Source: Aliiroseovarius sediminis | GTDB taxonomy: Bacteria > Pseudomonadota > Alphaproteobacteria > Rhodobacterales > Rhodobacteraceae | Direction: 5' to 3' | DNA: 64,000 nt | Assembly: GCF_022678485.1 (NCBI RefSeq) | Contig: NZ_JALBYP010000026.1 | Location: 186,001 to 250,000 of the forward strand | Part shown: piece after piece, positions 1 to 8,955 of the stretch | How positions within the stretch are numbered: the first letter of the stretch is position 1 | Layout of the letters: every line of letters begins with the position of its first letter | Translations under genes and position numbers: made by a program | The notes under the pieces: model-generated | Told to the model about the DNA's origin: nothing | The model's database searches: none | Seen by the model: only the letters and a program-made list of their open reading frames with translations

Positions 1-150
1 AGTCAGGATCTGGACGAATTGATGGAGGTCGCCGACCGTTTCACGGCATTGAATGAAGGCCGTCTGGCCGATCCTGTCCCGACACAGGGTCTGGATGTTG
101 AAACGATCGGCCTGATGATGGGCGGCGTGCATGGGGAAACAGCAGCATGA
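1..150 (+). CDS. Nucleoside-type ABC transporter ATP-binding protein, C-terminal end (partial)
   Basis: The window opens inside a gene whose last 49 codons are visible, ending with TGA at 148-150. The readable tail (SQDLDELMEVADRFTALNEG) matches the region of ABC ATPases where the 'L-D-E-L/I' helix after the H-loop is followed by a short C-terminal extension, and it ends in a GLMMGG segment typical of the sugar/nucleoside-type double ATPase (YufO/RbsA-like). The next gene, a BMP-type permease, starts inside this stop codon (ATGA overlap at 147-150), so the two are translationally coupled. The Walker motifs lie outside the window, so the assignment rests on the tail and on context. Confidence 0.8.
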   Translation, partial: SQDLDELMEVADRFTALNEGRLADPVPTQGLDVETIGLMMGGVHGETAA

Positions 151-1241
151 TTCATCTGGAAAAACGTCCTCAGCCATCGAAATTCTGGGCCGGGGTCACA
201 CCGATCCTTGCAGTGATCGCAACCATGGTCGCGGGCGGCATCATGTTCTGGATGCTGGGGAAGGATCCAATCGAGGCGATCCGCACAATCTTCTGGGACC
301 CTTTGTTTCACGAGACATTCGGCCCCTATTCCCGCCCGCAGCTTCTGGTCAAAGCCGCGCCACTTATCCTGATCGCGATCGGGCTAAGCCTTGGCTTTCG
401 CGCCGGCATCTGGAATATCGGCGCCGAGGGCCAGTATATCATGGGCGCAATCTGTGGGGCTGGTGTGGGTCTTGCGTTCTATCCATCGGAAAGTTTGCTG
501 ATTTTCCCCGCTATGGTGTTGGCTGGTGCGATCGGCGGCTGGGCTTGGGCGATGATCCCGGGCTTGTTAAAGGTGAAGTTCGGCACCAACGAAATTCTTG
601 TCAGCCTGATGCTTGTCTATGTGGCCGAGAACCTACTGGCCTCGGTCAGTCAGGGACTTTTGAAGAACCCCGAAGGCATGGGCTTCCCCGGCTCGCGTAA
701 TTTCCGCGACTTCCCCGCCGCTTATAACGCCGAAATCATCGGCGGCACCGGCATGCACTGGGGCGTAGCGGCAGCGTTTGTTGCAGTGATTTTCACCTAT
801 ATTTTGCTAACCCGCCACATACTGGGCTTCCAGGTTCGCCTGACCGGACAGGCTCCGCGCGCCGCCCGGTTTGCGGGCGTCAAACCATCTGTGGTGATCC
901 TGTTCTGCCTTGGCACGTCTGGCGCACTGGCCGGGCTTGCGGGTCTGTTCGAGGTGTCGGGTCCGGCGGGCCAAATCTCGATCGACTTTAATTCGGGATA
1001 CGGGTTTACCGCGATTATCGTGGCATTTCTGGGCCGCTTGCACCCCATCGGCATTCTACTGGCCGGCTTGTTGATGGCACTGACCTATATCGGAGGTGAA
1101 CTGGCGCAGCTGATGCTGACCCTGCCCGCCGCCGCAATCCAGATGTTTCAGGGGATGCTGTTGTTCTTCCTTCTGGCGATGGATGTGCTGTCCCATTACC
1201 GCATCCGTTTTAACAAAACCGCTGCGACGGTAGAGGGCTGA
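147..1241 (+). CDS. ABC transporter permease, BMP/nucleoside type (first permease)
   Basis: A 364-residue inner-membrane permease of the branched-chain/ribose permease superfamily (BPD_transp_2), YufP-like subgroup. There is a cytoplasmic N-terminus, then about eight to ten hydrophobic helices. The conserved segment GIWNIGAEGQYIMGA (about residues 87-101) is the hallmark of nucleoside/BMP permeases. It would pair with the second permease at 1606-2529, the ATPase ending at 150 and the binding protein at 2945-4021 to import nucleosides or related lipoprotein-bound ligands. ATG at 147 overlaps the preceding stop. The family is confident; the substrate is inferred from the family only. Confidence 0.93.
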   Translation: MIHLEKRPQPSKFWAGVTPILAVIATMVAGGIMFWMLGKDPIEAIRTIFWDPLFHETFGPYSRPQLLVKAAPLILIAIGLSLGFRAGIWNIGAEGQYIMGAICGAGVGLAFYPSESLLIFPAMVLAGAIGGWAWAMIPGLLKVKFGTNEILVSLMLVYVAENLLASVSQGLLKNPEGMGFPGSRNFRDFPAAYNAEIIGGTGMHWGVAAAFVAVIFTYILLTRHILGFQVRLTGQAPRAARFAGVKPSVVILFCLGTSGALAGLAGLFEVSGPAGQISIDFNSGYGFTAIIVAFLGRLHPIGILLAGLLMALTYIGGELAQLMLTLPAAAIQMFQGMLLFFLLAMDVLSHYRIRFNKTAATVEG

Positions 1242-1243
1242 GC

Positions 1244-1603
1244 ATGGCTGAGAACGTCGGGGTAAAATTGTCGTACCTAGAGTGGATCTTAGCGAGCCTA
1301 GCCCTTGTCTTTGGGTTTCTGATGGGTAACGCAATTGGTTTCATCGCACTGAATATTCAATTGCTCTGGCCGCTGGTTGTTCTGAGTCTGATCTATGCCT
1401 GCCTTGAACTATTGCTCTTTGGCGCGGTCACGGGATTTTGGCGGCTGGTCATCCGGCGAAAAGGGCGGACGCTAGAACAGGACGCTGCGCGCGACAACCA
1501 ACCTCAAAGCCGCCTTATTCGTCATATTTTTATCGCAGGATTTATCGGCGGGCTCTGCATTCCAATGCTGCAAGCCCTTGCCAGCCTAGCAACAGGAGCC
1601 TGA
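1244..1603 (+). CDS. Small unknown membrane protein inside the nucleoside ABC operon
   Basis: A 119-residue protein that I do not recognise. It has three to four hydrophobic stretches (about residues 13-33, 38-65 and 95-115) and a basic cytoplasmic loop around residues 68-90 (RRKGRTLEQ), so it is very probably an inner-membrane protein. It begins two bases after the permease stop, with GAGGG upstream, and its stop is followed at once by the second permease, so it belongs to the same transcript. Its codon use looks more AT-rich than the flanking permeases. In most operons of this type the two permease genes adjoin directly, so this looks like a lineage-specific insertion. Function is unknown. 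Confidence 0.7.
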   Translation: MAENVGVKLSYLEWILASLALVFGFLMGNAIGFIALNIQLLWPLVVLSLIYACLELLLFGAVTGFWRLVIRRKGRTLEQDAARDNQPQSRLIRHIFIAGFIGGLCIPMLQALASLATGA

Positions 1604-1605
1604 TC

Positions 1606-2529
1606 ATGGACCTTGGACAAATCAATCCGCTTCTTCTGCTTGCATCGCTGATGGTTGCAGCGACGCCGATCCTGCTGGCTGCCATTGGCGAAGCAGTGGT
1701 TGAAAAATCAGGCGTTCTGAACCTTGGGGTCGAAGGCATGATGATCACCGGCGCGGTGGTGGGTTTTGCCATCAGCGTCAACACCGGAAACCCCGCGGTC
1801 GGCTTTGTTGGCGCCGCCTTGGCCGGAGCTGCGCTGTCGCTGCTGTTCGGGGTATTGGTGCTGTATCTGATGTCAAATCAGGTCGCCACCGGTCTTGCCC
1901 TGACACTGTTCGGGTTGGGCCTGTCATCGCTGATTGGCAAGCCATATGAGGGGGTAAAAGCGCCGAGCCTCGCCAGGCTGGACATCCCTGTCCTTGGCGA
2001 TATTCCGGTGCTGGGACCGATCCTGTTTCGTCATGATCCCATGGTTTATGTCAGCCTGATCATCGTTGCGGCCACATGGTTCGTGCTGACCCGCACCCGC
2101 GCCGGTCTGATCCTGCGCGGTGTCGGGGAAAATCACGACGCCGCTCACGCGCTTGGCTATAAAGTGGTGCACGTGCGTCTACTGGCCATTGCGTTCGGCG
2201 GCGCCTGCGCAGGGCTGGGCGGCGCGTATGTCAGCCTTGTACGCGTGCCGCAATGGGTCGAAGGCATGACCGCCGGTGCCGGTTGGATCGCCCTTGCCAT
2301 CGTCGTGTTTGCAAGCTGGCGACCATGGCGCGTGTTGCTGGGCGCCTATCTGTTTGGCGGTATCACCGTTTTGCAGTTGAACCTGCAAGCCGCCGGAGCT
2401 GCGATCCCCGTCGACATCTTGGCAATAAGCCCCTACGTCGTGACAATTCTTGTCCTTGTCATTATCTCACTACGAGGCAGCCACGGCGCGCCCGGGTCAC
2501 TTGGAAGGATATTCCATGCAACCCACTAG
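1606..2529 (+). CDS. ABC transporter permease, BMP/nucleoside type (second permease)
   Basis: A 307-residue second permease subunit (YufQ-like). The frame is open back to 1438, but I start at ATG 1606 (MDLGQINPLLLLASLMVAA). That start gives the family's usual N-terminus, avoids overlap with the upstream small gene and has AGGAG eleven bases upstream. Conserved features are VVEKSGVLNLGVEGMMITGA (about residues 28-47), the permease signature of this group, and the GVGENHDAAHALGY motif near residue 170, the cytoplasmic coupling loop. It has about eight membrane helices. It acts with the permease at 147-1241. Confidence 0.93.
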   Translation: MDLGQINPLLLLASLMVAATPILLAAIGEAVVEKSGVLNLGVEGMMITGAVVGFAISVNTGNPAVGFVGAALAGAALSLLFGVLVLYLMSNQVATGLALTLFGLGLSSLIGKPYEGVKAPSLARLDIPVLGDIPVLGPILFRHDPMVYVSLIIVAATWFVLTRTRAGLILRGVGENHDAAHALGYKVVHVRLLAIAFGGACAGLGGAYVSLVRVPQWVEGMTAGAGWIALAIVVFASWRPWRVLLGAYLFGGITVLQLNLQAAGAAIPVDILAISPYVVTILVLVIISLRGSHGAPGSLGRIFHATH

Positions 2530-2538
2530 GGGCCACTG

Positions 2539-2943
2539 ATGAACAAGGTCGGAATGCTACACACTCTTAACTCTCAGAATACGCTCGCCCGTGTGAATGT
2601 CGGTGGGGGCAGGGATAAGTTGATGCTCGTCGCGGCCTTCGCTATCGCGCTTTGTACTACCGCGTCAATTTCCAACAGCTTGTGGCGGGCCTTGGCTGGC
2701 TTCACGACCGGTAGCTATGATGATATGCTTGCCGAAATGGGGGGCGGCGAGTTCTTCACCACTTTCGTTCTGTTCATCGGGGTCTTCGGGATCGGGGCGC
2801 CGTGGGTCATCGTGACAGCCGCACTTCTGGACCGCGAAACCAACGCCCAAAAACAGACGCATCAGGGCGCGGATGGTGGCAACGCCAACGCCCCGAACAC
2901 TACGGACACACCAAAATCTGCTAAAACCATCAAGGGAGAATGA
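2539..2943 (+). CDS. Small unknown membrane protein before the BMP binding protein
   Basis: A 134-residue protein of unknown function. It has a polar N-terminus, a hydrophobic segment at about residues 28-46 and another at about 72-93, then a low-complexity polar tail rich in Asn, Thr, Gln and Lys (about residues 100-134). This predicts a two-pass membrane protein with a disordered C-terminus. It sits between the second permease and the binding protein, leaving only two bases before the next ATG (the TGA ends at 2943 and the next ATG is at 2945), so it is co-transcribed. Like the 119-residue protein upstream, it is not part of the standard transporter and may be an accessory or a passenger. 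Confidence 0.65.
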   Translation: MNKVGMLHTLNSQNTLARVNVGGGRDKLMLVAAFAIALCTTASISNSLWRALAGFTTGSYDDMLAEMGGGEFFTTFVLFIGVFGIGAPWVIVTAALLDRETNAQKQTHQGADGGNANAPNTTDTPKSAKTIKGE

Positions 2944-2944
2944 T

Positions 2945-4021
2945 ATGCGTGCAGTAAAAACACTTTTGGCCAGCGCGGCCCTGGCAACCGGCTTGTCCGG
3001 CGCGGCCATGGCCCAAGACAAGACCAAGGTCGGCTTCATCTACGTCGGGCCGATTGGCGACGGCGGCTATACCTATGAACACAACCAGGCCCGGCTGGCC
3101 GTCGAAGAGCATTTCGGCGACAAGGTCGAAACCGTCTACCAGGAAAGCGTGCCTGAAGGCGCAGATGCCGAACGCGCGATCACACAGATGGCGCTGTCCG
3201 GCGCGGATCTGATCTTCACGACCTCGTTCGGGTTCATGGACCCAACCGTTGCAGTCGCCGAAAAGTTTCCGGACGTGAAATTTGAACACGCCACCGGCTA
3301 CAAGCGCGCCGAGAACCTGTCGACCTATTCTGCCCGCTTCTATGAAGGCCGTGTGGTCATGGGCCACATTGCCGGCAAGATGACCAAGACCAACAAAATC
3401 GGTTATATCGCTGCGTTCCCAATTCCCGAGGTTATTCGCGGCATCAACGCGACCTATCTGGCCGCCCAAAAGGTCAACCCCGATGTCGAATTCAGCATCA
3501 TCTGGGCCTACACGTGGTTCGATCCGTCGAAAGAGGCTGATGCGGCCCAAGCACTTCTTGAACAGGGTGCCGACGTGATCTTGCAGCACACCGATTCCAC
3601 CGCGCCGCAAGCCGCCGCTGAAAAGGCTGGCAACGTGATCACCTTCGGTCAGGCATCGGATATGGCGGAATATAAGCCGCGCCCGCGTGTGACCTCGATC
3701 ATCGACAACTGGGGTCCATATTACATTGACCGCGTTCAGGCTGTGATGGATGGCACTTGGGAAAGCCATGACGTCTGGCAGGGCATCGGTGACGGTATGG
3801 TCGAGATCGGCGAAATCACCGGCCTGCCCGAAGACCTGACCAAAGAGGCCGAAGACCTGCGCGACCGTGTCGGCTCGGGCGAGTTGCATGCCTTCACCGG
3901 CCCGATCAACAAGCAGGACGGCACCCCTTGGCTGGCTGAGGGCGAAACCGCCAGCGACGAAGATCTGCTGACAATGGAATTCTTTGTCGAAGGCTTGACC
4001 GGCGAAATTCCGTCCAACTGA
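2945..4021 (+). CDS. BMP family ABC transporter substrate-binding protein
   Basis: A 358-residue periplasmic binding protein of the basic membrane protein (Bmp/PnrA) family, which binds purine nucleosides in characterised members. ATG 2945 gives a clean Sec signal peptide (MRAVKTLLASAALATGLSGAA, cleavage near AMA-QD), and GGGAGAATGAT upstream contains the ribosome site. The mature protein begins KVGFIYVGPIGDGGYTYEHN, the conserved first strand and ligand loop of the family. There is no lipobox cysteine, so the protein is soluble and periplasmic rather than lipid-anchored. It is the last gene of the operon and is followed by a strong terminator. Confidence 0.93.
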   Translation: MRAVKTLLASAALATGLSGAAMAQDKTKVGFIYVGPIGDGGYTYEHNQARLAVEEHFGDKVETVYQESVPEGADAERAITQMALSGADLIFTTSFGFMDPTVAVAEKFPDVKFEHATGYKRAENLSTYSARFYEGRVVMGHIAGKMTKTNKIGYIAAFPIPEVIRGINATYLAAQKVNPDVEFSIIWAYTWFDPSKEADAAQALLEQGADVILQHTDSTAPQAAAEKAGNVITFGQASDMAEYKPRPRVTSIIDNWGPYYIDRVQAVMDGTWESHDVWQGIGDGMVEIGEITGLPEDLTKEAEDLRDRVGSGELHAFTGPINKQDGTPWLAEGETASDEDLLTMEFFVEGLTGEIPSN

Positions 4022-4045
4022 TCGACGGATAAATCAAGACGAACG

Positions 4046-4073
4046 GACCTCGCCTTCGGGCGGGGTCTTTTTT
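4046..4073 (+). terminator. Rho-independent terminator of the nucleoside ABC operon
   Basis: A nine-base-pair GC-rich stem with one G-U pair (left arm GACCTCGCC at 4046-4054, right arm GGCGGGGTC at 4059-4067), a TTCG tetraloop and a run of six T. It lies 25 bases after the binding-protein stop and closes that operon. Confidence 0.9.
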
Positions 4074-4160
4074 GTAAAACCGCCTCATTCCCGACGCTCT
4101 TTCACTTTCACCCTTCCCGTGCAAATGTTCCGGCAACGGCAGAGCATGGAGGGTTCGCAA

Positions 4161-5234
4161 ATGGATGATTTTATCGTCATAGGGGGTGGTATCGCAGGTG
4201 TATCAGCAGGCGCGCGGCTTTCCCATCTTGGCCGCGTCACGTTGATCGAGGCTGAGGACGCGCTTGCCTATCACGCTTCGGGCCGGTCGGCCGCATTGTT
4301 CGAAGAAAGCTATGGTGCGCCCAGCGTTATCGAACTGAACCGCGCCTCACGAACGTATCACGAAACGGCGAATGGCGGGGTGCTTAGCCCTCGTGGTTTT
4401 ATGATGGTTGCGGGCAAAGGTCAGGAAGGCGCACTGGCGGATGACATGACGAACATGAATCTGACCCCGTTATCCGCGAGCGAAGCGATCGCGTTGGTGC
4501 CGATTCTGAACACCAATGCGCTGATCGGTGCGGGGTATCACGAGGATGCTTGGGATATCGATACCGACCGACTGATCCAGAACTTCGCCCGCGAAATCCG
4601 CGCGAATGGGCAGATCATCACTGGTGCCACCGCGCAGAAAATCACGCGCAACCCGGACGGGTGGCAGGTCACGACCGCCAAAGGCAGTTTCACGGCCAAA
4701 AAGCTGGTGAATGCGGCGGGCGCCTGGGCCGATCAGGTGGCCACGCTGGCGGGAATCACTCCGATTGGCATTCAGCCCTATCGCCGGTCGATGGCGCGCA
4801 TCCCTGCGCCGGGTGGCGTCGATGTGTCTAGGTGGCCCTTGTTTATGGGGGCCGGTGAAAGCTGGTATGCCAAGCCCGATGCGGGCGCCCTGATTGTGTC
4901 GCCAGCCGATGCTGACCCCGTTGATCCACATGACGCATGGGCGGATGACATGGTGCTGGCCGAAGGTCTTGCGCGATACGAGGCGATGGTGACAGAGCCG
5001 GTGACGCGCCTGACCGCGAACTGGGCCGGCCTGCGCAGCTTTTCGCCCGACCGAAGCCTTGTTATCGGCCCTGCACCCACCGACCCTGATTTCCTGTGGT
5101 GCGCCGGTCAGGGTGGATATGGGTTCCAAACCAGCCCCGCAGCGTCGCAATTGCTGGCCGATATTGTCGCCGGCACCCAGCTTGGGTTGGACACGGAAAC
5201 CGTCGCGTCGCTTTCGCCCGCACGGTTCGATTAA
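4161..5234 (+). CDS. FAD-dependent oxidoreductase (DAO family)
   Basis: A 357-residue flavoprotein of the D-amino-acid/glycine oxidase family. The Rossmann motif VIGGGIAGVSAGARLS lies at residues 6-21, with a conserved acidic residue ending the second strand (LIEAED). Later features are NAAGAWADQ (about residue 183) and GQGGYGFQTSPAA near the C-terminus, the family's second FAD contact. The frame is open from 4119, but ATG 4161 has GGAGGG correctly spaced upstream and gives the usual N-terminus. The substrate (an amine or amino acid) cannot be read from sequence. It is alone on its strand, and its stop overlaps the convergent deacetylase stop. Confidence 0.88.
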   Translation: MDDFIVIGGGIAGVSAGARLSHLGRVTLIEAEDALAYHASGRSAALFEESYGAPSVIELNRASRTYHETANGGVLSPRGFMMVAGKGQEGALADDMTNMNLTPLSASEAIALVPILNTNALIGAGYHEDAWDIDTDRLIQNFAREIRANGQIITGATAQKITRNPDGWQVTTAKGSFTAKKLVNAAGAWADQVATLAGITPIGIQPYRRSMARIPAPGGVDVSRWPLFMGAGESWYAKPDAGALIVSPADADPVDPHDAWADDMVLAEGLARYEAMVTEPVTRLTANWAGLRSFSPDRSLVIGPAPTDPDFLWCAGQGGYGFQTSPAASQLLADIVAGTQLGLDTETVASLSPARFD

Positions 5235-6154
5235 TCCAGCAGTACATCCAGATGCTTGACGACCGAGCGCGCCAGCACGTCCGGTTCATATCCACCTTCC
5301 AGCATCGAGACGATGCGACCTTGCGCAAATTCCTCAGCAACCTTTTTCAGCTCGCGCGTGACCCATTGGTAATCGGCATCAATCAGTTGAACGCTAGACA
5401 TATCGTCAGCCACATGCGCATCAAAACCGGCCGAGATGAAAATGAACTCGGGCTTGAACGCCTTGAGACGAGGCAACCAATGGGCGCTGACGGCCTCGCG
5501 AAATTCGGCACTGCCGGCACCGGCTGACAGGGGGATATCGACAAGGTTGTCGTTTTCCTTCTCGTGCCCCGTGAAGGGATAGAACGGATGTTGGAAGCTG
5601 GAACAGAACAACACACGCTTGTCGGCTTTGAAAATATCCTCGGTGCCGTTGCCGTGATGCACATCGAAGTCGATCACCGCCACCCGTGGCAACCCATGCC
5701 CATCCAGCGCGTGCGCCGCTGCAACTGCGATGTTGTTAAACAGGCAAAACCCCATTGCCTTGTCGCGTTCAGCATGGTGGCCAGGCGGACGAACCATGCA
5801 AAAGATGGGGTTGGCTTCTTTCGCCATCACCAAGTCGACACCCAGAACGCCCGCACCGGCGGCACGTTCGGCCGCGCGCAGGGTGCCGGGGCTCATCACG
5901 GTGTCGCCATCAACCTCGACGCTATCCATCCCCTGCCCTGGTGCCAGCGCATAGACGCGATCAAGGTAATCGGCGTCATGCACCCGCTCCAACTGCGCAC
6001 GTTCAACCAGCGGCGCGTCGCGGTGGCGCACAACGTAATCCATGCCGGACATAATCAACTGATTGTTGATCGCATCCAGCCGGGCCTTGCTCTCCGGGTG
6101 CATGGGGCCTGCGTCGTGGTCACGGCATTCGGGGTGCGATATGATGGATAGCAT
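5231..6154 (-). CDS. Histone deacetylase family protein (HDAC-like lysine/polyamine deacetylase)
   Basis: A 307-residue zinc hydrolase of the HDAC/AcuC/acetylpolyamine amidohydrolase superfamily. The catalytic motifs are intact: RPPGHHAE with the His pair at 126-127, DFDVHHGNGTE with zinc ligands near D164 and H166, and SAGFDAH with the third zinc ligand near D245. Members remove acetyl groups from protein lysines or small polyamines. It lies 20 bases downstream of the Pat-like acetyltransferase on the same strand, so the pair is probably co-transcribed and may form a reversible protein acetylation module comparable to AcuA/AcuC of Bacillus. The specific substrate is inference. Confidence 0.92.
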   Translation of the reverse strand: MLSIISHPECRDHDAGPMHPESKARLDAINNQLIMSGMDYVVRHRDAPLVERAQLERVHDADYLDRVYALAPGQGMDSVEVDGDTVMSPGTLRAAERAAGAGVLGVDLVMAKEANPIFCMVRPPGHHAERDKAMGFCLFNNIAVAAAHALDGHGLPRVAVIDFDVHHGNGTEDIFKADKRVLFCSSFQHPFYPFTGHEKENDNLVDIPLSAGAGSAEFREAVSAHWLPRLKAFKPEFIFISAGFDAHVADDMSSVQLIDADYQWVTRELKKVAEEFAQGRIVSMLEGGYEPDVLARSVVKHLDVLLD

Positions 6155-6174
6155 CCGGTCTCCTCTCCTGTAAC

Positions 6175-8856
6175 TCAGATCTCGCGTTCAACGATCACGA
6201 CATCGCGGTCGTCGGGGTCGGGACGTTGGGTGAAGCCCAGATCCTTCATCAAATGCAGCATGGGGGTATTTTTGCGCAGCACAGTGCCTTCGATTACGTG
6301 CAAACCATGATCCTGCGCGGCCTTGATCAAAGCTTTCATCAGAATCGTGCCCAAGCCCTGTTTCTGGATGCGGTCGGACACGACGATGGCGAACTCGCAG
6401 CTTTTCCAATCAGGGTTGATCACATAGCGCGCGACGCCCACCTGAAGCCAAGCGCCATCAATCTCGGCCATCGCGACAAGCGCCATTTCACGGCGATAGT
6501 CGATCTGCGTGAACTGCGCCAAAAGCTCGGGGCTTAGCTCGTTCACCGACCCCATGAAGCGCATTTTTTTGGCCTCGTCCGACAGCTCGCGCATGAAGCG
6601 TTTTTCGTTTTCGGCATCCTCAGGGCGAATGGGACGAATGGTCAGGGGTGTGCCATCGCGCAGATAGGTCTGACGCTTCAGGTGGCGCGGATAGGGATGG
6701 ATCGCCATGTGATCATAGCGCCCATCAATCGACGGTGGGCGCGCAATCGCGATCCGTGCATCCACCGCTAACACCCCGTCCGGTCCAGCGAAAAGAGGGT
6801 TTATGTCAAGCTCGGTAATCTCGGGCAGTTCGCTGACGATGATCGACACACGCTTCAGAACATCCACGACCGCCGCCTTGTCGGCGGGTTCATAATCCCG
6901 AAAATTGTCCAGCGCCTTCGAAACCCGCGTGCGGTCTATCAGCCGTTCCGACAGAACCGCGTTCAGGGGCGGCAAGGCAACCGCGCTATCCTTTATGACC
7001 TCGACCAAAGTGCCGCCCGCGCCAAACAGGATCGTGGGGCCGAACACCGCGTCGCGGCTCGCCCCGATCACAAGCTCGCGGGCTTGACGCAGGTGAGACA
7101 TGGCCTCAACGGTCACGCCCGAAATCTGGGCATCCGGCTGCGCCTTGCGAACATTCTGCACAATATCGTGGAAACAGCGCGTGACTGACGCGGCATCGGT
7201 GACGTTGATTTTCACGCCACCGACATCCGTCTTGTGCGTCACATCTGGCGACGAGATTTTCATCGCAACCGGAAAGCCCACCGTTTCGGCGGCAACCAGC
7301 GCGTCATTTGCCGAATGCGCCTCGATCGTCAGGTTGACGGGGATGTTGAAGGCGCTTAGCAGAGCCTTGCTTTCTGTATCCGACAGCCGCACGCGCCCAC
7401 CAGCCAGTGCGTTTGCGATGATCATCCGGGCGCCGTCCAGATCAAGCCCATCCTCAAACGCGCGGGCACGTGGCACTTCCAGCGACAGCTGCCGGTTGCG
7501 ATGGTGTTGGGCGAGGTATGAGAATCCCTCGACCGCGCGTTCGGGCGTTTCAAACACAGAAACACCGGCGGCAGACAGAAGCACGCGGCCTTCGGCGACC
7601 ATATCTTCGCCCATCCAGCAGGCCAGAACAGGCTTTCGGTTGCGCCGGGGCAGCGCCGCCTTGACGGCCTTGGCAGCTTCGGTGGGCTCGGTCAGCGCCT
7701 GTGGGGTCAGCAGCACCAGCACGCCGTCGACCTCGGGGTCGGCAATCGCGGCCTTGACGGTGGCGCCGTAATCTTCCGGCGTTGCGTCACCCAGAATATC
7801 TACGGGGTTTTCATGGCTCCAACACTCGGGCAGGATCTTGTCCAAAATCTTGCGGGTCGCGTCAGTCAGCGCCGGCAGTCCCAGCCCCAAATCGCGCGCG
7901 CGATCAGCTGCCAGCACACCTGCCCCACCGCCATTGGTGATTATGCACAGCCGATCACCCGAGGTTTTCTTGATATTCGCCAACAACTCTGCGGCCGCAA
8001 ACAGCTGGCCCAGCGTGTTGACCCGCACGGCGCCCATGCGTTCAAGTGCGGCGTCCACCACCTCGTCCGAGCCGATCAGGGCACCGGTATGCGTGTGTGC
8101 GGCCTTCGCGCTGTCCGTGTGGCGCCCAGATTTCAGCACGATCACAGGCTTAAGCCGTGCAGCCCGACGCATTGCGGACATGAAGCCGGGCGCATCTTTC
8201 AAGCCCTCAATATACAGCAGGATCGCGTCGGTTTTCGGGTCATTCACCAGATAATCCAGCGTATCCCCAATATCGACATCCAGCGAGTTGCCCAGCGATA
8301 CCATCGCGGAAAACCCGGAATGGTGCGGGCCCGCCCAATCGGCAATGGCCGAGGCCAGCGCCCCGGATTGCGACACCATTGCCAACCGCCCTTTCGGCGT
8401 GTTCGAACGTAAGAAAGACGCATTCAGCCCAAGCCACGGGCGCACAAGACCAACGCTGTTGGGTCCAAGAAAGCGAATGCCGCCCTTTCGGGCCTCGGTT
8501 ATGACGCGGGCTTCATAATCGCGGCCTTTGGGATCGCGTTTGCCGAACCCGTCAGACAGGACAATCGCCGTTTTCACTCCCGCCGCCGCGCAATCGCGCA
8601 TGATAGCTGGCACCGTACGGGCAGGCGTTGCGATCACCGCAAGGTCGATATCCTGCGTCACGGTCTTGATGCTTTTGTGACATTCCACGCCGTCGATCTT
8701 TTGATGTTTCGGATTGATCGGAATAACCGGCCCCGAAAAATCGCCTGCCACCAGATTGGCATAGGCCAACGCACCGACCGAACGGCCCGAGGGGCTGGCC
8801 CCGAACACCACGATCGAACGCGGATCAAACAGGGGGCTAAGGGGGCTTTTATCCAT
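6175..8856 (-). CDS. Bifunctional acyl-CoA synthetase-like / GNAT protein acetyltransferase (Pat-like)
   Basis: An 893-residue multidomain protein with the architecture and length of Salmonella Pat. In order: a CoA-binding Rossmann domain (SIVVFGASPSGRSVG, about residues 14-28), a succinyl-CoA-ligase-like flavodoxin domain to about residue 460, an ATP-grasp subdomain (about 480-700, with FGPTILFGAGGTLVEV) and a C-terminal GNAT domain (about 735-893) with the acetyl-CoA loop QKQGLGTILM. In Pat the synthetase-like part is regulatory and GNAT acetylates lysines of acyl-CoA synthetases. Whether this one also makes acetate from acetyl-CoA is not clear. ATG 8856 has AAGGA upstream. The HDAC-like gene follows. 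Confidence 0.92.
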   Translation of the reverse strand: MDKSPLSPLFDPRSIVVFGASPSGRSVGALAYANLVAGDFSGPVIPINPKHQKIDGVECHKSIKTVTQDIDLAVIATPARTVPAIMRDCAAAGVKTAIVLSDGFGKRDPKGRDYEARVITEARKGGIRFLGPNSVGLVRPWLGLNASFLRSNTPKGRLAMVSQSGALASAIADWAGPHHSGFSAMVSLGNSLDVDIGDTLDYLVNDPKTDAILLYIEGLKDAPGFMSAMRRAARLKPVIVLKSGRHTDSAKAAHTHTGALIGSDEVVDAALERMGAVRVNTLGQLFAAAELLANIKKTSGDRLCIITNGGGAGVLAADRARDLGLGLPALTDATRKILDKILPECWSHENPVDILGDATPEDYGATVKAAIADPEVDGVLVLLTPQALTEPTEAAKAVKAALPRRNRKPVLACWMGEDMVAEGRVLLSAAGVSVFETPERAVEGFSYLAQHHRNRQLSLEVPRARAFEDGLDLDGARMIIANALAGGRVRLSDTESKALLSAFNIPVNLTIEAHSANDALVAAETVGFPVAMKISSPDVTHKTDVGGVKINVTDAASVTRCFHDIVQNVRKAQPDAQISGVTVEAMSHLRQARELVIGASRDAVFGPTILFGAGGTLVEVIKDSAVALPPLNAVLSERLIDRTRVSKALDNFRDYEPADKAAVVDVLKRVSIIVSELPEITELDINPLFAGPDGVLAVDARIAIARPPSIDGRYDHMAIHPYPRHLKRQTYLRDGTPLTIRPIRPEDAENEKRFMRELSDEAKKMRFMGSVNELSPELLAQFTQIDYRREMALVAMAEIDGAWLQVGVARYVINPDWKSCEFAIVVSDRIQKQGLGTILMKALIKAAQDHGLHVIEGTVLRKNTPMLHLMKDLGFTQRPDPDDRDVVIVEREI

Positions 8857-8955
8857 TCGTTACGGTCCTTTGCACGCAGGCTCGCCGGTGGGGCGAGCCG
8901 ATAACTCCTCCTGCATCTTTTTGCGCTTGTGCGCGGCCCGCGTCCTTGATGTGCC
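8857..8955 (-). promoter_or_regulatory. 5' leader of the Pat-like gene with a hairpin
   Basis: The leader of the Pat-like gene contains a perfect eight-base-pair stem at 8879-8899 (GGCTCGCC, five-base loop, GGCGAGCC). No T-run follows on either strand, so it is not an obvious terminator. It could be an RNA structure in the leader or a remnant of the neighbouring decayed locus. No promoter boxes were assigned. Confidence 0.35.
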
